Source: Gallionellaceae bacterium
Lineage (GTDB): Bacteria > Pseudomonadota > Gammaproteobacteria > Burkholderiales > Gallionellaceae
Direction: 5' to 3'
Length of the DNA stretch: 39,832 bases
Assembly (NCBI GenBank): GCA_008080515.1
Contig: VIKH01000001.1
Location: 19,940 to 59,771 of the forward strand
Part shown: positions 17,766 through 25,297 of the stretch, piece by piece
Position numbering within the stretch: the stretch's first letter is position 1
How the letters are laid out: the number at the start of each line of letters is the position of its first letter
Position numbers and translations under genes: made by a program
The notes under the pieces: model-generated
Databases searched by the model: none
Told to the model about the DNA's origin: nothing
The model's input: only the letters and a program-made list of their open reading frames with translations

Positions 17766-18551
17766 TTATTCATGTGACCACGACCTCGGTTGTCTGCCGG
17801 TATAGTTGTACAGGAACAGGATCACTTTCCAAATTTCATCTTCCGTCAGAAATTCCTGCCAGACCGGCATGGACGAAATCCACGGCGCCGCCTCGGCGGG
17901 CAGGCCCGGGCCGCCGGTGGCGATGCGCCAGAACAGGAAGGATTCCTGCAACTGCGCGATGGTGCCCACGTCCTGGAAGTTGAGCGGGGTGGGGTTCAAT
18001 CCCGAGGCATAAGGCCCCTTGCCGTCCAGCTTGTCGCCGTGGCAATACTGGCAGTTCTTGATGTAAACATCGCCGCCCTCTTTCACCAGCGCCTTGAACT
18101 TGGCCGGGTCTTCCTTCTCGAACTTGCGGTAAGGGTTCTCCAGCGTGGCCAGGTTGTAGCTTTTGCCGTAAGCCTTGAACTTGTTGGGTGGCGCGGGATG
18201 GATGGTGCGCAGCTCCACCGGCGCCTCGAAGCTGGGCAACATGCTGGAGTATGTGTAATAGCCGGCCAGCAATGGCACGATCACGAACACCACGTTGCGC
18301 ACCATCTTCCTGGACGGGTCTTCCACCAGAGCCTTGATCGGTCCCGCCAGTTCCTGCGCACCCTCCTCGGTGAAGGTAAACACCATCACCACGCCCGCCA
18401 CCACGAACACCATGTACATGGTGAGCAGGCTCTTGGGAATAAGCTGGCCCAGCAACACGTCAAACAGCAGGATGAAGCTGAAATATGCCCCGGCTATCAC
18501 CAGCACCATTTGCAACAGGCGGGGAATGACTCTTTTCGGTGTCGCGCTCAT
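17766..18551 (-). CDS. Membrane-bound monohaem cytochrome c
   Basis: The 261-residue protein has three N-terminal membrane helices (about 12-35, 42-60, 84-104) and then a periplasmic cytochrome c domain with C167-Q-Y-C170-H171 and a probable methionine ligand in SSMPVW near 229. It has no cleavable signal. The fold recalls membrane-anchored cytochromes such as CcoP-like or photosynthetic-type subunits but has only one CXXCH. ATG 18551 overlaps the preceding dihaem gene by four bases. In the operon it could pass electrons between the soluble cytochromes and the bd-like subunit. Confidence 0.85.
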   Translation of the reverse strand: MSATPKRVIPRLLQMVLVIAGAYFSFILLFDVLLGQLIPKSLLTMYMVFVVAGVVMVFTFTEEGAQELAGPIKALVEDPSRKMVRNVVFVIVPLLAGYYTYSSMLPSFEAPVELRTIHPAPPNKFKAYGKSYNLATLENPYRKFEKEDPAKFKALVKEGGDVYIKNCQYCHGDKLDGKGPYASGLNPTPLNFQDVGTIAQLQESFLFWRIATGGPGLPAEAAPWISSMPVWQEFLTEDEIWKVILFLYNYTGRQPRSWSHE

Positions 18552-19357
18552 TTTTTCAACCCCGCCATGTAGTTCAGCAGCATCTCCAACTCCTTGGCTT
18601 TCATTTGCTCGCCATAGTTCTTGGGCATCATCCCGGCGTTAAACCCCTTGGCGACCACCGCATCCGGATCCAGCATCGCTTGCCGCAAATATTCCTTGTT
18701 GCGCGTTGCGCCGATCTTGGTAAGGTCTGGCCCCATCTCTCCGGTTTGGCCGGCAATCTTATGGCAACCACCGCAGCCATACTTGGTCACGACTGCGTCA
18801 GGTGTGGTCAGCGGAGCTTCCTCGGCCTTGGCGGCACCTTCGGTCGGAGGCGCCATCTTGGGAATTTCCACCGTCACTTCGCTGCCGCTCGAATCCTGCA
18901 GATAGGCGATGACCGCTTTGGTCTCGACCTCGTTGAACCCGATACCGCCGCCGGTCACATCCGGCATCGGGCTTTCGGTATCGTTGGTGCCCGCTTTGCC
19001 GAATCCGGATACCACGAAAGCCGACGGCTTAACCAGCGACTCCATCAGGTATTCCTCGACCGTTTTGGCGGTGCCCTTGTAACGCGCATCCTTCAGGCGC
19101 TCTGCCGAAACGGTACCGATTTTGTCCAGCATCGGCGCGCGGCCCAGCGAGTTGTGGCACAAGGTGCAGGTGCCCTTGCCGTCGTAGTTTTTCTTGCCCA
19201 GCGCGATAAACTGCTCCATGGTCATGGCACCGAGATCCACCTTTTCTTCGACGGGTGGGTCAGCCGGTTTGATCTGTGGGATGCCGAAGTTGGAAAATCC
19301 CCAGAACCCGCTGATCACCAGCAGGCTAAAGGCGACAACCTTGAGAAAATTGGTCAT
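18548..19357 (-). CDS. Dihaem cytochrome c, membrane-anchored
   Basis: The 269-residue protein has an N-terminal helix (about 5-24) that serves as signal or anchor, then two cytochrome c domains: C64-T-L-C67-H68 and C195-G-G-C198-H199. Candidate methionine ligands are in ESPMPDV and AGMMPKNY. An acidic/Ala-Pro linker (about 165-185) joins the domains. The ATG overlaps the stop of the bd-like gene (ATGA at 19357-19354), so translation is coupled and a stoichiometric complex is likely. It is the best candidate for direct electron donor to the bd-like protein. Confidence 0.88.
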   Translation of the reverse strand: MTNFLKVVAFSLLVISGFWGFSNFGIPQIKPADPPVEEKVDLGAMTMEQFIALGKKNYDGKGTCTLCHNSLGRAPMLDKIGTVSAERLKDARYKGTAKTVEEYLMESLVKPSAFVVSGFGKAGTNDTESPMPDVTGGGIGFNEVETKAVIAYLQDSSGSEVTVEIPKMAPPTEGAAKAEEAPLTTPDAVVTKYGCGGCHKIAGQTGEMGPDLTKIGATRNKEYLRQAMLDPDAVVAKGFNAGMMPKNYGEQMKAKELEMLLNYMAGLKK

Positions 19358-21243
19358 GCCTGCTGCTCCTTCCAGTAACCCTTGGCAACGACGTGCCGCC
19401 CGCTGATCGTACTCAACCAGAATACGAAAATCACCATCGCCATGAACATGATCGTCCCAACCGAAACGACGCTGGCCACATAACCCAGCCCAGGCGTAAA
19501 GGCGTCAGGCGAACCGTCGCGGAAGATGTTGGAAATGTGCCAGTGCTGGCGGATGCCGGAGCGCACGTAACCCATCAGGCCCATCAGCCAGGTAAAGGAC
19601 ACCGCCAGCAGGAACAGCGCGTACTGGGAACGGGGAGGCATACGCCCCCAGTGCAACGGCGCTACATCTTTCGCCCCCTTGTACATGAACGCATCTATCA
19701 CCACGCTGATGATGATGATGACCAGCGTAGTCAACACTTGGGGGACGGAGGCTGCCACCTTGTACACGGTGTTGGTGAAATAGCCGTGGTAGACCCCCAG
19801 GATCGTGATGTTGATGAGACCAGCGGTAAACAGCGCGATCTGCGCCGCGTTACCTGCTGATGCCCACGATACGGTAGCGATTTTATTGGCGCGTCGGTAG
19901 AACATGAAGCTCAAGAAGGTAAACACCAGCAAATAGTTCACCGCCGTATTTTTCGCCGGCATGATACCCAATACACCGAGGTACTTGTGATATGGCCCGC
20001 CCAGATCCTTGAGCTCGGAGTTGGTAAGCACCAGCGTATGCGGCGTGAACCACACCAGGAACGCGATCACCAGCACGAAGGCGATATATTTGATTCTGGG
20101 GTTGTAGCGGTAAGCGCCTTCGCTGCGCCCCATGCCGCACCACAGGTAATAGTTGGCCGACAGGAACAGCGCGCCGATCAGCACCGCCTGGATGATGAAA
20201 ATCCATGCGAACACGCCGCCCATCAGGGTGATGCCCATTTGCTGGCTGTAGGCATACATTTCGGCGGTGAGGTAATAACCGGCGAAAGGCAGCGGCAGCA
20301 GCGCGGCAATGGCGATAAAGTTGGCGTTGTAGCCCATCCAGTCGTAGTGGGCGCGCTCTTCCTTCTTCTGCGCGCTGAGGAACTTGAACGCGGCATACGC
20401 GCCCACGACCGAGCCGCCATATGCCACGTTGGCGACTACGCGGTGGATGTTGATCGGGTTCCACAGGAAGTTGTGGATCGCCGCCCAGGTGTCGCCGTTG
20501 AATACGCCCGCTGCGTCCACCGCTGCGGGGCTCATCATGAAGGTGGTCCAGGCGTTAGCCAGGAACATGAGCTGGAGACCGACCGCATTGAGCAACAGCC
20601 CCAAGGTGAGGTGTACCCACTTCCTGTTTCCGCCCTGCAGCCAGTGCCAGCCGTAATAGTACATATACAGGACTGCGCTTTCAGCGAAGAACAGCAGCGC
20701 GTACGCCCACATGCTTCCCTTGAAAATCAAGGCCATGTATTTGAACAAATCGGGGTAGAACAGAATCATGCAGAAAGCCAGCAGGCCGCCCAGAATGGCG
20801 GTCAACGAATAAGCGGTGATGCTGACCTTGATAAACTCGTAGGCCATGTTGTCGTAGCGCTCATCGCGTGTCGCCATACCGATCACTTCGATGATGAACA
20901 CAAACATGGGAACCGCTACCACGAAGGCGCCGAACCACAGATGCAACTGGGCCACCAGCCAGATTGCCACCCTGGAATTCACGCCAGGAATCGTGGGGTA
21001 GTCGGATGCCGTAAGTTTGGGCGCAGGGGGAAAAACCACCGCTTTGGCGGCAGGTGCTGCGGGATTTGCCGGAGCGGCGGCAGCGGCTGCCGGAGCGGTC
21101 GCCGTAGCAGGGGCGGCAGCAGCCGATGTGGCGGCGGTCGGCTCGGATGCATTCGCTTCAGGTGCAAAAGCGGACAGCATGAACATGGCCGCCATAGCCA
21201 GCACAAATGCCCCGCAAAAATTTCTTATATTCTGTGTTAGCAA
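19354..21243 (-). CDS. Cytochrome bd-like oxidase subunit I (CydA-related), extended form
   Basis: The 629-residue protein starts with TTG at 21243, six bases after AGGAG. A hydrophobic leader (about 8-28) and an Ala/Pro-rich linker (30-70) precede the membrane part. CydA-like features are H101 in QLHLWFGAF (first haem ligand position), FFAESAVLYMYYYGWHW (about 185-201, conserved acidic helix) and H267 in INIHRVVANVAYGG (second haem ligand position). About five extra C-terminal helices make it longer than usual CydA (about 520). The GRQPW quinol-loop motif is absent and no cydB is nearby. bd-like proteins of this kind are known from Nitrospira and related chemolithotrophs, where a cytochrome c electron source has been proposed. 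Here it is flanked by cytochrome c genes, which fits. Oxidase activity is inferred. Confidence 0.82.
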   Translation of the reverse strand: MLTQNIRNFCGAFVLAMAAMFMLSAFAPEANASEPTAATSAAAAPATATAPAAAAAAPANPAAPAAKAVVFPPAPKLTASDYPTIPGVNSRVAIWLVAQLHLWFGAFVVAVPMFVFIIEVIGMATRDERYDNMAYEFIKVSITAYSLTAILGGLLAFCMILFYPDLFKYMALIFKGSMWAYALLFFAESAVLYMYYYGWHWLQGGNRKWVHLTLGLLLNAVGLQLMFLANAWTTFMMSPAAVDAAGVFNGDTWAAIHNFLWNPINIHRVVANVAYGGSVVGAYAAFKFLSAQKKEERAHYDWMGYNANFIAIAALLPLPFAGYYLTAEMYAYSQQMGITLMGGVFAWIFIIQAVLIGALFLSANYYLWCGMGRSEGAYRYNPRIKYIAFVLVIAFLVWFTPHTLVLTNSELKDLGGPYHKYLGVLGIMPAKNTAVNYLLVFTFLSFMFYRRANKIATVSWASAGNAAQIALFTAGLINITILGVYHGYFTNTVYKVAASVPQVLTTLVIIIISVVIDAFMYKGAKDVAPLHWGRMPPRSQYALFLLAVSFTWLMGLMGYVRSGIRQHWHISNIFRDGSPDAFTPGLGYVASVVSVGTIMFMAMVIFVFWLSTISGRHVVAKGYWKEQQA

Positions 21244-21312
21244 GATTGACTCCTGTTTATGCGCGCACGGGCGTTACCAGCAGGGGAATACCCTTGATGG
21301 GAACGCAAACCC

Positions 21313-21429
21313 TTAATGGTGATATATCAGCGTCAACCCCTGGAGTTTCATCATGGTGAAATCCAGGGCAAGAAATACGAGGCCAAACACAACAAATGCG
21401 CCGACGAACGGCAACAGATAAGCTTTCAT
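21313..21429 (-). CDS. 38-aa single-helix membrane peptide
   Basis: ATG at 21429, TAA at 21313-21315. The peptide has one helix (LLPFVGAFVVFGLVFLAL) and ends in LIYHH. AGGGCG precedes the ATG and lies in the end of the 41-aa gene, whose stop is four bases upstream. Gene order (just before the bd-like gene) parallels CydX/CcoQ-type small subunits of terminal oxidases, but there is no recognisable sequence similarity. The two terminal histidines could bind metal or haem. Confidence 0.7.
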   Translation of the reverse strand: MKAYLLPFVGAFVVFGLVFLALDFTMMKLQGLTLIYHH

Positions 21430-21433
21430 GTCG

Positions 21434-21559
21434 TTACGCCCTCAAGAACCACACAAAAAAGGCGGTTGTTGCAACCAGAACCGCGACAAAGAACGCAGGT
21501 CCCAACCACGGGTATTTTGATTCCCCGCACTCGTGTGTTTCGCATTTATCAGCAGCCAT
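21434..21559 (-). CDS. 41-aa membrane peptide with CxxHxC motif
   Basis: ATG at 21559, TAA at 21434-21436. The hydrophilic N-terminus holds C6-E-T-H9-E-C11, followed by one helix (WLGPAFFVAVLVATTAFFVWFL). GAAGG/AGGA sequences precede the ATG. The Cys-His-Cys cluster suggests metal binding, for example copper or iron delivery to the oxidase, although this is inference. It is the first gene after the internal terminator at 21601-21637 and four bases before the 38-aa gene. Confidence 0.7.
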   Translation of the reverse strand: MAADKCETHECGESKYPWLGPAFFVAVLVATTAFFVWFLRA

Positions 21560-21600
21560 GTCCTGCCCTTCCTTCATCTTTCGACGGCTCGACGCCGGTT

Positions 21601-21637
21601 AAAAATCTTCCCGGAAAGAGAAGATTCTCTTTCCGGG
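21601..21637 (-). terminator. Strong hairpin terminator inside the cytochrome cluster
   Basis: CCCGGAAAGAGAA (21610-21622) pairs perfectly with TTCTCTTTCCGGG (21625-21637). On the minus strand it is followed by AAGATTTTT (T run at 21605-21601). It lies 14 bases after the 34-aa gene stop and 41 bases before the next start, so it would split the cluster or set the ratio of upstream cytochromes to the oxidase. Confidence 0.85.
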
Positions 21638-21651
21638 CACATCTTGCCGAA

Positions 21652-21756
21652 TTACAAAACGTAGTAATACAGGATGAGGCAGACGAAAACGACGTTTACC
21701 AGCATCCCGGAAAAAATGACGCCATCGGCAAGATATTTTTTGCTCAAAAGCTTCAT
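21652..21756 (-). CDS. 34-aa single-helix membrane peptide
   Basis: ATG at 21756, TAA at 21652-21654. A short basic start (MKLLSKKY) is followed by one hydrophobic helix (VIFSGMLVNVVFVCLILYYYVL) that runs to the C-terminus. The ATG is nine bases after the stop of the monohaem cytochrome c gene, with GTGGA between. It resembles the small helper subunits of oxidases in size only. It is directly before the internal terminator. Confidence 0.65.
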   Translation of the reverse strand: MKLLSKKYLADGVIFSGMLVNVVFVCLILYYYVL

Positions 21757-21765
21757 GGGATCCAC

Positions 21766-22128
21766 TTATTTGCCCTTGCAGTTGCACATCTTGCGGATGT
21801 AGACCAGCAAGCCATCCACTTCGGCAGCCGTCAGGGTTGCGCCCCAGGGCGGCATCAGCGGCGATTTGCTGATGGAGGGCCCGCCGTCCTTGATTACGCC
21901 CCGGATGTCGTCGTCGGAGCGCTTTGCCATATCTGTTGTATTGGTGAAATCGCGCGGATCGGTGGCAAAATCCTTGGTGACGTTGATGCCTTTGCCATCA
22001 CCTTTTTCGCCGTGGCACTGGGCGCAATAAAAATCAAACACCTGCTTGGTATCCGCAGCCTGCGCCGCACCGCCCGCACTCAAAGCCAAACCAAGCGCCA
22101 CGGCAGCCGTCATTACAATTCTCGACAT
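21766..22128 (-). CDS. Periplasmic monohaem cytochrome c
   Basis: The 120-residue protein has a signal peptide (cut after about AQAA, residue 25) and a class I cytochrome c fold: C35-A-Q-C38-H39, the loop GEKGDGKG, and MPPWG with the likely methionine ligand near residue 92. A C-terminal MCNCKGK adds two unusual cysteines. The N-terminal half resembles domain 1 of the EB_dh fusion further down the operon, with similar CHGxxGDGKG and DPRDFT/PPRDFT segments, so the two may share a common origin. It lies 28 bases after the dihaem cytochrome gene. It likely acts as a soluble electron shuttle. Confidence 0.9.
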   Translation of the reverse strand: MSRIVMTAAVALGLALSAGGAAQAADTKQVFDFYCAQCHGEKGDGKGINVTKDFATDPRDFTNTTDMAKRSDDDIRGVIKDGGPSISKSPLMPPWGATLTAAEVDGLLVYIRKMCNCKGK

Positions 22129-22156
22129 GATTCTATCTCCGTTAATTTCGTCTGGT

Positions 22157-22798
22157 TTATTCGAAAGTGGCTACATATGCCGCCACAGCTTCCAAGTCCT
22201 TCGGATTGAGCACGCTGCCGAAGTCCGGCATGTCTCGAACCGGCTTGAAGTGTTTGATGTTCGCCAAGTAGGCGTAAACCCAGTCCGGGTTCAACCTTTT
22301 TGCGGCACCAACCAAGCTCGGCCCGCTTAACCCGCCACCCTTTTCGGTTGCATGGCATCCGCCGCAAGGCATTTTTTTGTTGAAGATTTGCTTGGCTTGC
22401 GGGGTCGCGGCGGGCTTGATTACCCCCGCCTTGACTTCAGGTGACGTCAGCCCCATCAAGTAATCGGTAAGCGCCGCCGCATCACCGGCTGACGACTTCG
22501 GGTGGTCACCCTTGTTCTTGTCGGTGAGCGAGTTGTATTTCAGCGGGCGGATCGGCTTGGGGTCCTGCAACCATGCCCCGAGCCAGGCCTTTTGAAACTT
22601 GCTGCCCGCATACCACAGTTCCGGGCCTTTCTTGGCCAACTGATCGGCAATCGTTTTCTCCTTGGCCGGGCCATCGGTGTAATGACAACTGGCGCAGCTT
22701 TTCTTGAAAATTGCATCTCCGCCAGCCGCGTAGCTGGGCGCTGTCGCCATAACCAGCATGGCCGCACCAATGGAAACAGTAACTGCAAGCAGTTTCAT
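22157..22798 (-). CDS. Periplasmic dihaem cytochrome c, first gene of the cluster
   Basis: The 213-residue protein has a signal peptide (cut after about SYA, residue 24) and two haem sites, C35-A-S-C38-H39 and C145-G-G-C148-H149. The second domain has VRDMPDFG as probable methionine ligand. The domain spacing differs from cytochrome c4, so I leave it unnamed. AGGAAGG-like bases precede the ATG at 22798. A long leader with a predicted FNR-type promoter lies upstream. It could collect electrons from outer-membrane or quinol-linked donors for the operon's oxidase. Confidence 0.9.
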   Translation of the reverse strand: MKLLAVTVSIGAAMLVMATAPSYAAGGDAIFKKSCASCHYTDGPAKEKTIADQLAKKGPELWYAGSKFQKAWLGAWLQDPKPIRPLKYNSLTDKNKGDHPKSSAGDAAALTDYLMGLTSPEVKAGVIKPAATPQAKQIFNKKMPCGGCHATEKGGGLSGPSLVGAAKRLNPDWVYAYLANIKHFKPVRDMPDFGSVLNPKDLEAVAAYVATFE

Positions 22799-22937
22799 AA
22801 TCGCCTTCCTTTCTATGGATTCAAAAAATGTTTTGGGAACTGCAACTAACTTGGATTTATTATTTTTTGCTTTATATTTATTTGGTTAATGCTTACAGAG
22901 GCAACCCGCTTTTTGCCCCCTTGTTAAGCTGCACTCT

Positions 22938-22960
22938 CGGCTATGGGTTAACCCTAGCCG
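22938..22960. other. Dyad in predicted leader of the cytochrome operon
   Basis: CGGCTA, T, GGGTT-AACCC, TAGCCG: an eleven-base-pair inverted repeat with a single bulged T. It lies 8-30 bases after the predicted start of transcription at about 22968. As RNA it has almost no loop, so a protein operator (as DNA) is at least as likely as a leader hairpin. Confidence 0.55.
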
Positions 22961-22967
22961 CTTTATG

Positions 22968-23015
22968 GCCGCGAAATATAGCATAAGCCCCCTCCATCTT
23001 GTTGATGTAGGTCAA
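22968..23015 (-). promoter_or_regulatory. FNR/DNR-type class II promoter for the cytochrome operon
   Basis: TTGATGTAGGTCAA at 23002-23015 (minus strand TTGACCTACATCAA) matches the FNR/ANR/DNR consensus TTGAT-N4-ATCAA with one mismatch. A TATATT hexamer lies at 22980-22975 on the minus strand. If transcription starts near 22968, the box centre is at about -40.5, the class II activator position. The 418-base gap 22799-23216 holds no gene I can support; it serves only the minus-strand cytochrome operon, since the next gene upstream (23217) ends there. Whether the factor answers to oxygen or nitric oxide cannot be told from the site. Confidence 0.65.
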
Positions 23016-23216
23016 TTAGCGGGCTATTGGAAAAGCTGGCACCTTCTCGCAGCGTGCGCGCCGAAAAATAACCGGCTCGCGCTGTTGGCATTTCTGTCTC
23101 CCGCCAGAACGGCAACCTGCCGCCGACCGCGAATGTGCCGATGCGGTGGCTGAAACGGGTGCTTTGCAACACGATTGGCCCGTCAAAAACAGTATTGGCT
23201 ATTGGTGCCAGATCAT

Positions 23217-23819
23217 TTAGAGCCAGCCCTCCGGAACATGCTGCAGGTCACCCGGCCCGTCAATATCGTGCAACAGCGGGCCAACCCCCAGCGACCAACC
23301 CAAGCGATGAACGCGCTCTATGGTCTCGCGCGCCACGCTCTCCGAGCCCCAAGAAATGCCGCAGAACAAATGCGAGTGAAATTTTGCAAGCCCCAGCAAT
23401 ACATATCCGCCATCGGCGGCGGGGTAAATGACGGCATCCTTCTGCTTGAGCGCCGCAGCTGCATCGCGCAACAGCGCCGCGCTCATTTCGGCGCAATCGG
23501 TGCCGATCAGCAACACGGGTTCTCCCTGCCCGATCAGGCGCTGCGCGGCGCGGGCAAGGCGCTCGCCGAGGTCGCCGCTCCCCTGATCCGTGATTTCTAT
23601 CCCTGGGCCGATTTCCGTGCCAACCCACTCGGGTGCAGTGATTTCCGGCGTTATGCGCAACTCTGTCTGGCCGATCGCTGCTTCAGCCGCGCATGACAAG
23701 GCGTGTTGCAACATCCGGTGCGCGAGCTTCGCCGCACCTTCCGGCCCGAGAGCCGGTATCAGCCGCGTCTTGGCAAACCCTGCCCGGGGTGCCTTGGCAA
23801 AAATAATGATTCTGGTCAT
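23217..23819 (-). CDS. DUF2064/TIGR04282-type nucleotide-sugar transferase-like protein
   Basis: The 200-residue protein has a GT-A-like start MTRIIIFAKAPRAGFAKTRL and the family segments LLIGTDCAEM and YPAADGGYVLLGL, which characterise the DUF2064 (TIGR04282) glycosyltransferase-like family. The ATG at 23819 overlaps the preceding gene stop (ATGA); a longer upstream frame is a shadow. These proteins are commonly paired with TIGR04283 glycosyltransferases and ArsS-like radical SAM enzymes, as here. Substrate is unknown; involvement in an arsenosugar-like product is inferred from context. Confidence 0.85.
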   Translation of the reverse strand: MTRIIIFAKAPRAGFAKTRLIPALGPEGAAKLAHRMLQHALSCAAEAAIGQTELRITPEITAPEWVGTEIGPGIEITDQGSGDLGERLARAAQRLIGQGEPVLLIGTDCAEMSAALLRDAAAALKQKDAVIYPAADGGYVLLGLAKFHSHLFCGISWGSESVARETIERVHRLGWSLGVGPLLHDIDGPGDLQHVPEGWL

Positions 23820-24502
23820 CTGTATAACCTGGCAAGCTCGCTGGCGGGCACCCCGCGCCAATACAGCCAGCGCAAGCGCCACATCAGCCAGATCGTTTCC
23901 CATACCCCCCGCGTTTCCCAGCGCCGCCCGGAAGTGGTCACTCGCTCTAACAAGCAGACTGGCCTGGACAACGCCAGCAATCGTTTGGACAGCTCGATAT
24001 CCTCCATCAGGGGTTGCTCCGGAAAACCGCCTGCCGCATCGAAAGCGGGGCGCGCCACAAACATGGCCTGATCGCCGGTGGCGATGCCGGTGAGGCGCGA
24101 GCGCCAGTTCATCAGAGCAGCGATCACCCGCAACATGAAATGGCTGCCTTGGATGCGCACATCAAAACGCCCCCACATATTTTCGGGGCGGCGCCCGTTA
24201 CGCCGGGTGGCGGCCTCGATTGCCTGCTCTGCGGAAGGGGGCAGCCGCGTGTCGGCGTGCAAAAACAGCAGGACATCGCCGCTGGCAGCTGTCGCGCCCG
24301 CGTTCATTTGCCGCGCCCTCCCGCGCCCGGCACAAACCAGCCGCACGCCCGCACCTGAAACAAGCTGCTGCGAGCCATCCTCACTCCCGCCATCTGCCAC
24401 GATCACTTCTGCGCCGATCGCATACAGCGGTACGAGATGCTCCAGCAAACCCGGCAACTCACCGGCTTCGTTCAGCACCGGGATAATGACCGAAAGCCGC
24501 AT
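23816..24502 (-). CDS. TIGR04283-type family 2 glycosyltransferase
   Basis: The 228-residue protein opens with MRLSVIIPVLNEAGELPGLLEHL, the GT2 nucleotide-binding strand. Then come VIVADGGSEDGS, the family-typical GRARQMNAGA, and LLFLHADTRLP with the DxD-like metal site. The C-terminal part has GDQAMFV and MEDIELSKRL. The ATG at 24502 follows GAGGAT; the open frame continues upstream but overlaps the TVP38-type gene. It is coupled to the DUF2064 gene downstream and lies four bases after the TVP38-type gene, so the four genes 26257-23217 look like one unit. Confidence 0.88.
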   Translation of the reverse strand: MRLSVIIPVLNEAGELPGLLEHLVPLYAIGAEVIVADGGSEDGSQQLVSGAGVRLVCAGRGRARQMNAGATAASGDVLLFLHADTRLPPSAEQAIEAATRRNGRRPENMWGRFDVRIQGSHFMLRVIAALMNWRSRLTGIATGDQAMFVARPAFDAAGGFPEQPLMEDIELSKRLLALSRPVCLLERVTTSGRRWETRGVWETIWLMWRLRWLYWRGVPASELARLYR

Positions 24503-24506
24503 ATCC

Positions 24507-25181
24507 TCAAGCGCGCCGCCGCCGAAGCGCTTGCCCGGCCCGCCTGGCCGCCAGGGGAAACGCGCCCAGCAAGGCGAATGACAGCAGCACCTCCGGCGCA
24601 AGGATGCCGGACAGGCTGTCAACGCGCCCCAGTTGCGTGCCCGCATTCACATATACCAGCGTGCCCGGCAACATACCGATCTGGCTGACCCAATAGAAGG
24701 TAACGGTGCGCACAGGCGTCAAGCCCATCAGCAGGTTGATCAGGAAAAACGGAAATACCGGCACGAGGCGCAGCATGAAAAGGTAAAAGGCACCCTCCCG
24801 CACCATACCTTCATTGACCCCTTTCAGCCTGTCGCCGAAACGTTGCTGCACCATGTCGCGCAGCAGGTAGCGCGAAGCCAGGAAAGCGAGCGTTGCGCCG
24901 ATGGTGGACGCAAAAGACACCAGCAGCACGCCGCCCCAGAAGCCGAACAATGCGCCTATCGCCAGGGACATGACCGTGGCGCCCGGCAACGACAGCGCGA
25001 CGACGCCAACATAGATCAAGAATGCTGCCAAAGCGGTCAGCCAGGGCGACTGCGCCCGCATGGCCGCAAACTGTCCCTGGCTCTCCTTGAGCGACTCCAG
25101 CGTCAGGTAGCGATCAAACCCCGTGCCGAAAAACAGGGCAACCACCCCGACCGCCAGCAAGATAACCACCGTTTTTCTCAT
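24507..25181 (-). CDS. TVP38/TMEM64 (VTT/DedA-like) membrane protein
   Basis: The 224-residue protein has about six membrane segments. The VTT-domain signature is visible: a central ALSLPGATVMSLAIGALFGFWGGVLLVSFASTIGATLAFLASRYLLRD (about 62-109), then LRLVPVFPFFLINLLMGLTPVRTVTFYWVSQIGMLPGTLVYVNAG. Members of this family are lipid-transport or homeostasis proteins, and they often accompany TIGR04283/DUF2064/ArsS genes. GGA precedes the ATG at 25181. There are 116 bases without a gene between it and arsS. Confidence 0.88.
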   Translation of the reverse strand: MRKTVVILLAVGVVALFFGTGFDRYLTLESLKESQGQFAAMRAQSPWLTALAAFLIYVGVVALSLPGATVMSLAIGALFGFWGGVLLVSFASTIGATLAFLASRYLLRDMVQQRFGDRLKGVNEGMVREGAFYLFMLRLVPVFPFFLINLLMGLTPVRTVTFYWVSQIGMLPGTLVYVNAGTQLGRVDSLSGILAPEVLLSFALLGAFPLAARRAGQALRRRRA

Positions 25182-25297
25182 CTCATTCCAGCTTTATTTG
25201 AAGGCAAACAAGACGGCGGCAACGAGCGAACAAAACAAGTGGCACAGCGAGGGGTGAGCGATGAAGCCAACGAAGTCTCACCGGTAAATGGAACGGT

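Noticed and set aside
19987-21240. 417-codon plus-strand frame opposite the bd-like gene
   Set aside because: His/Gln/Arg-rich antisense shadow; the minus-strand protein has membrane helices and haem-ligand motifs.
15987-22798. Nitrite oxidoreductase locus
   Set aside because: An NxrC-like domain is present, but there is no molybdopterin alpha or Fe-S beta subunit in the window.
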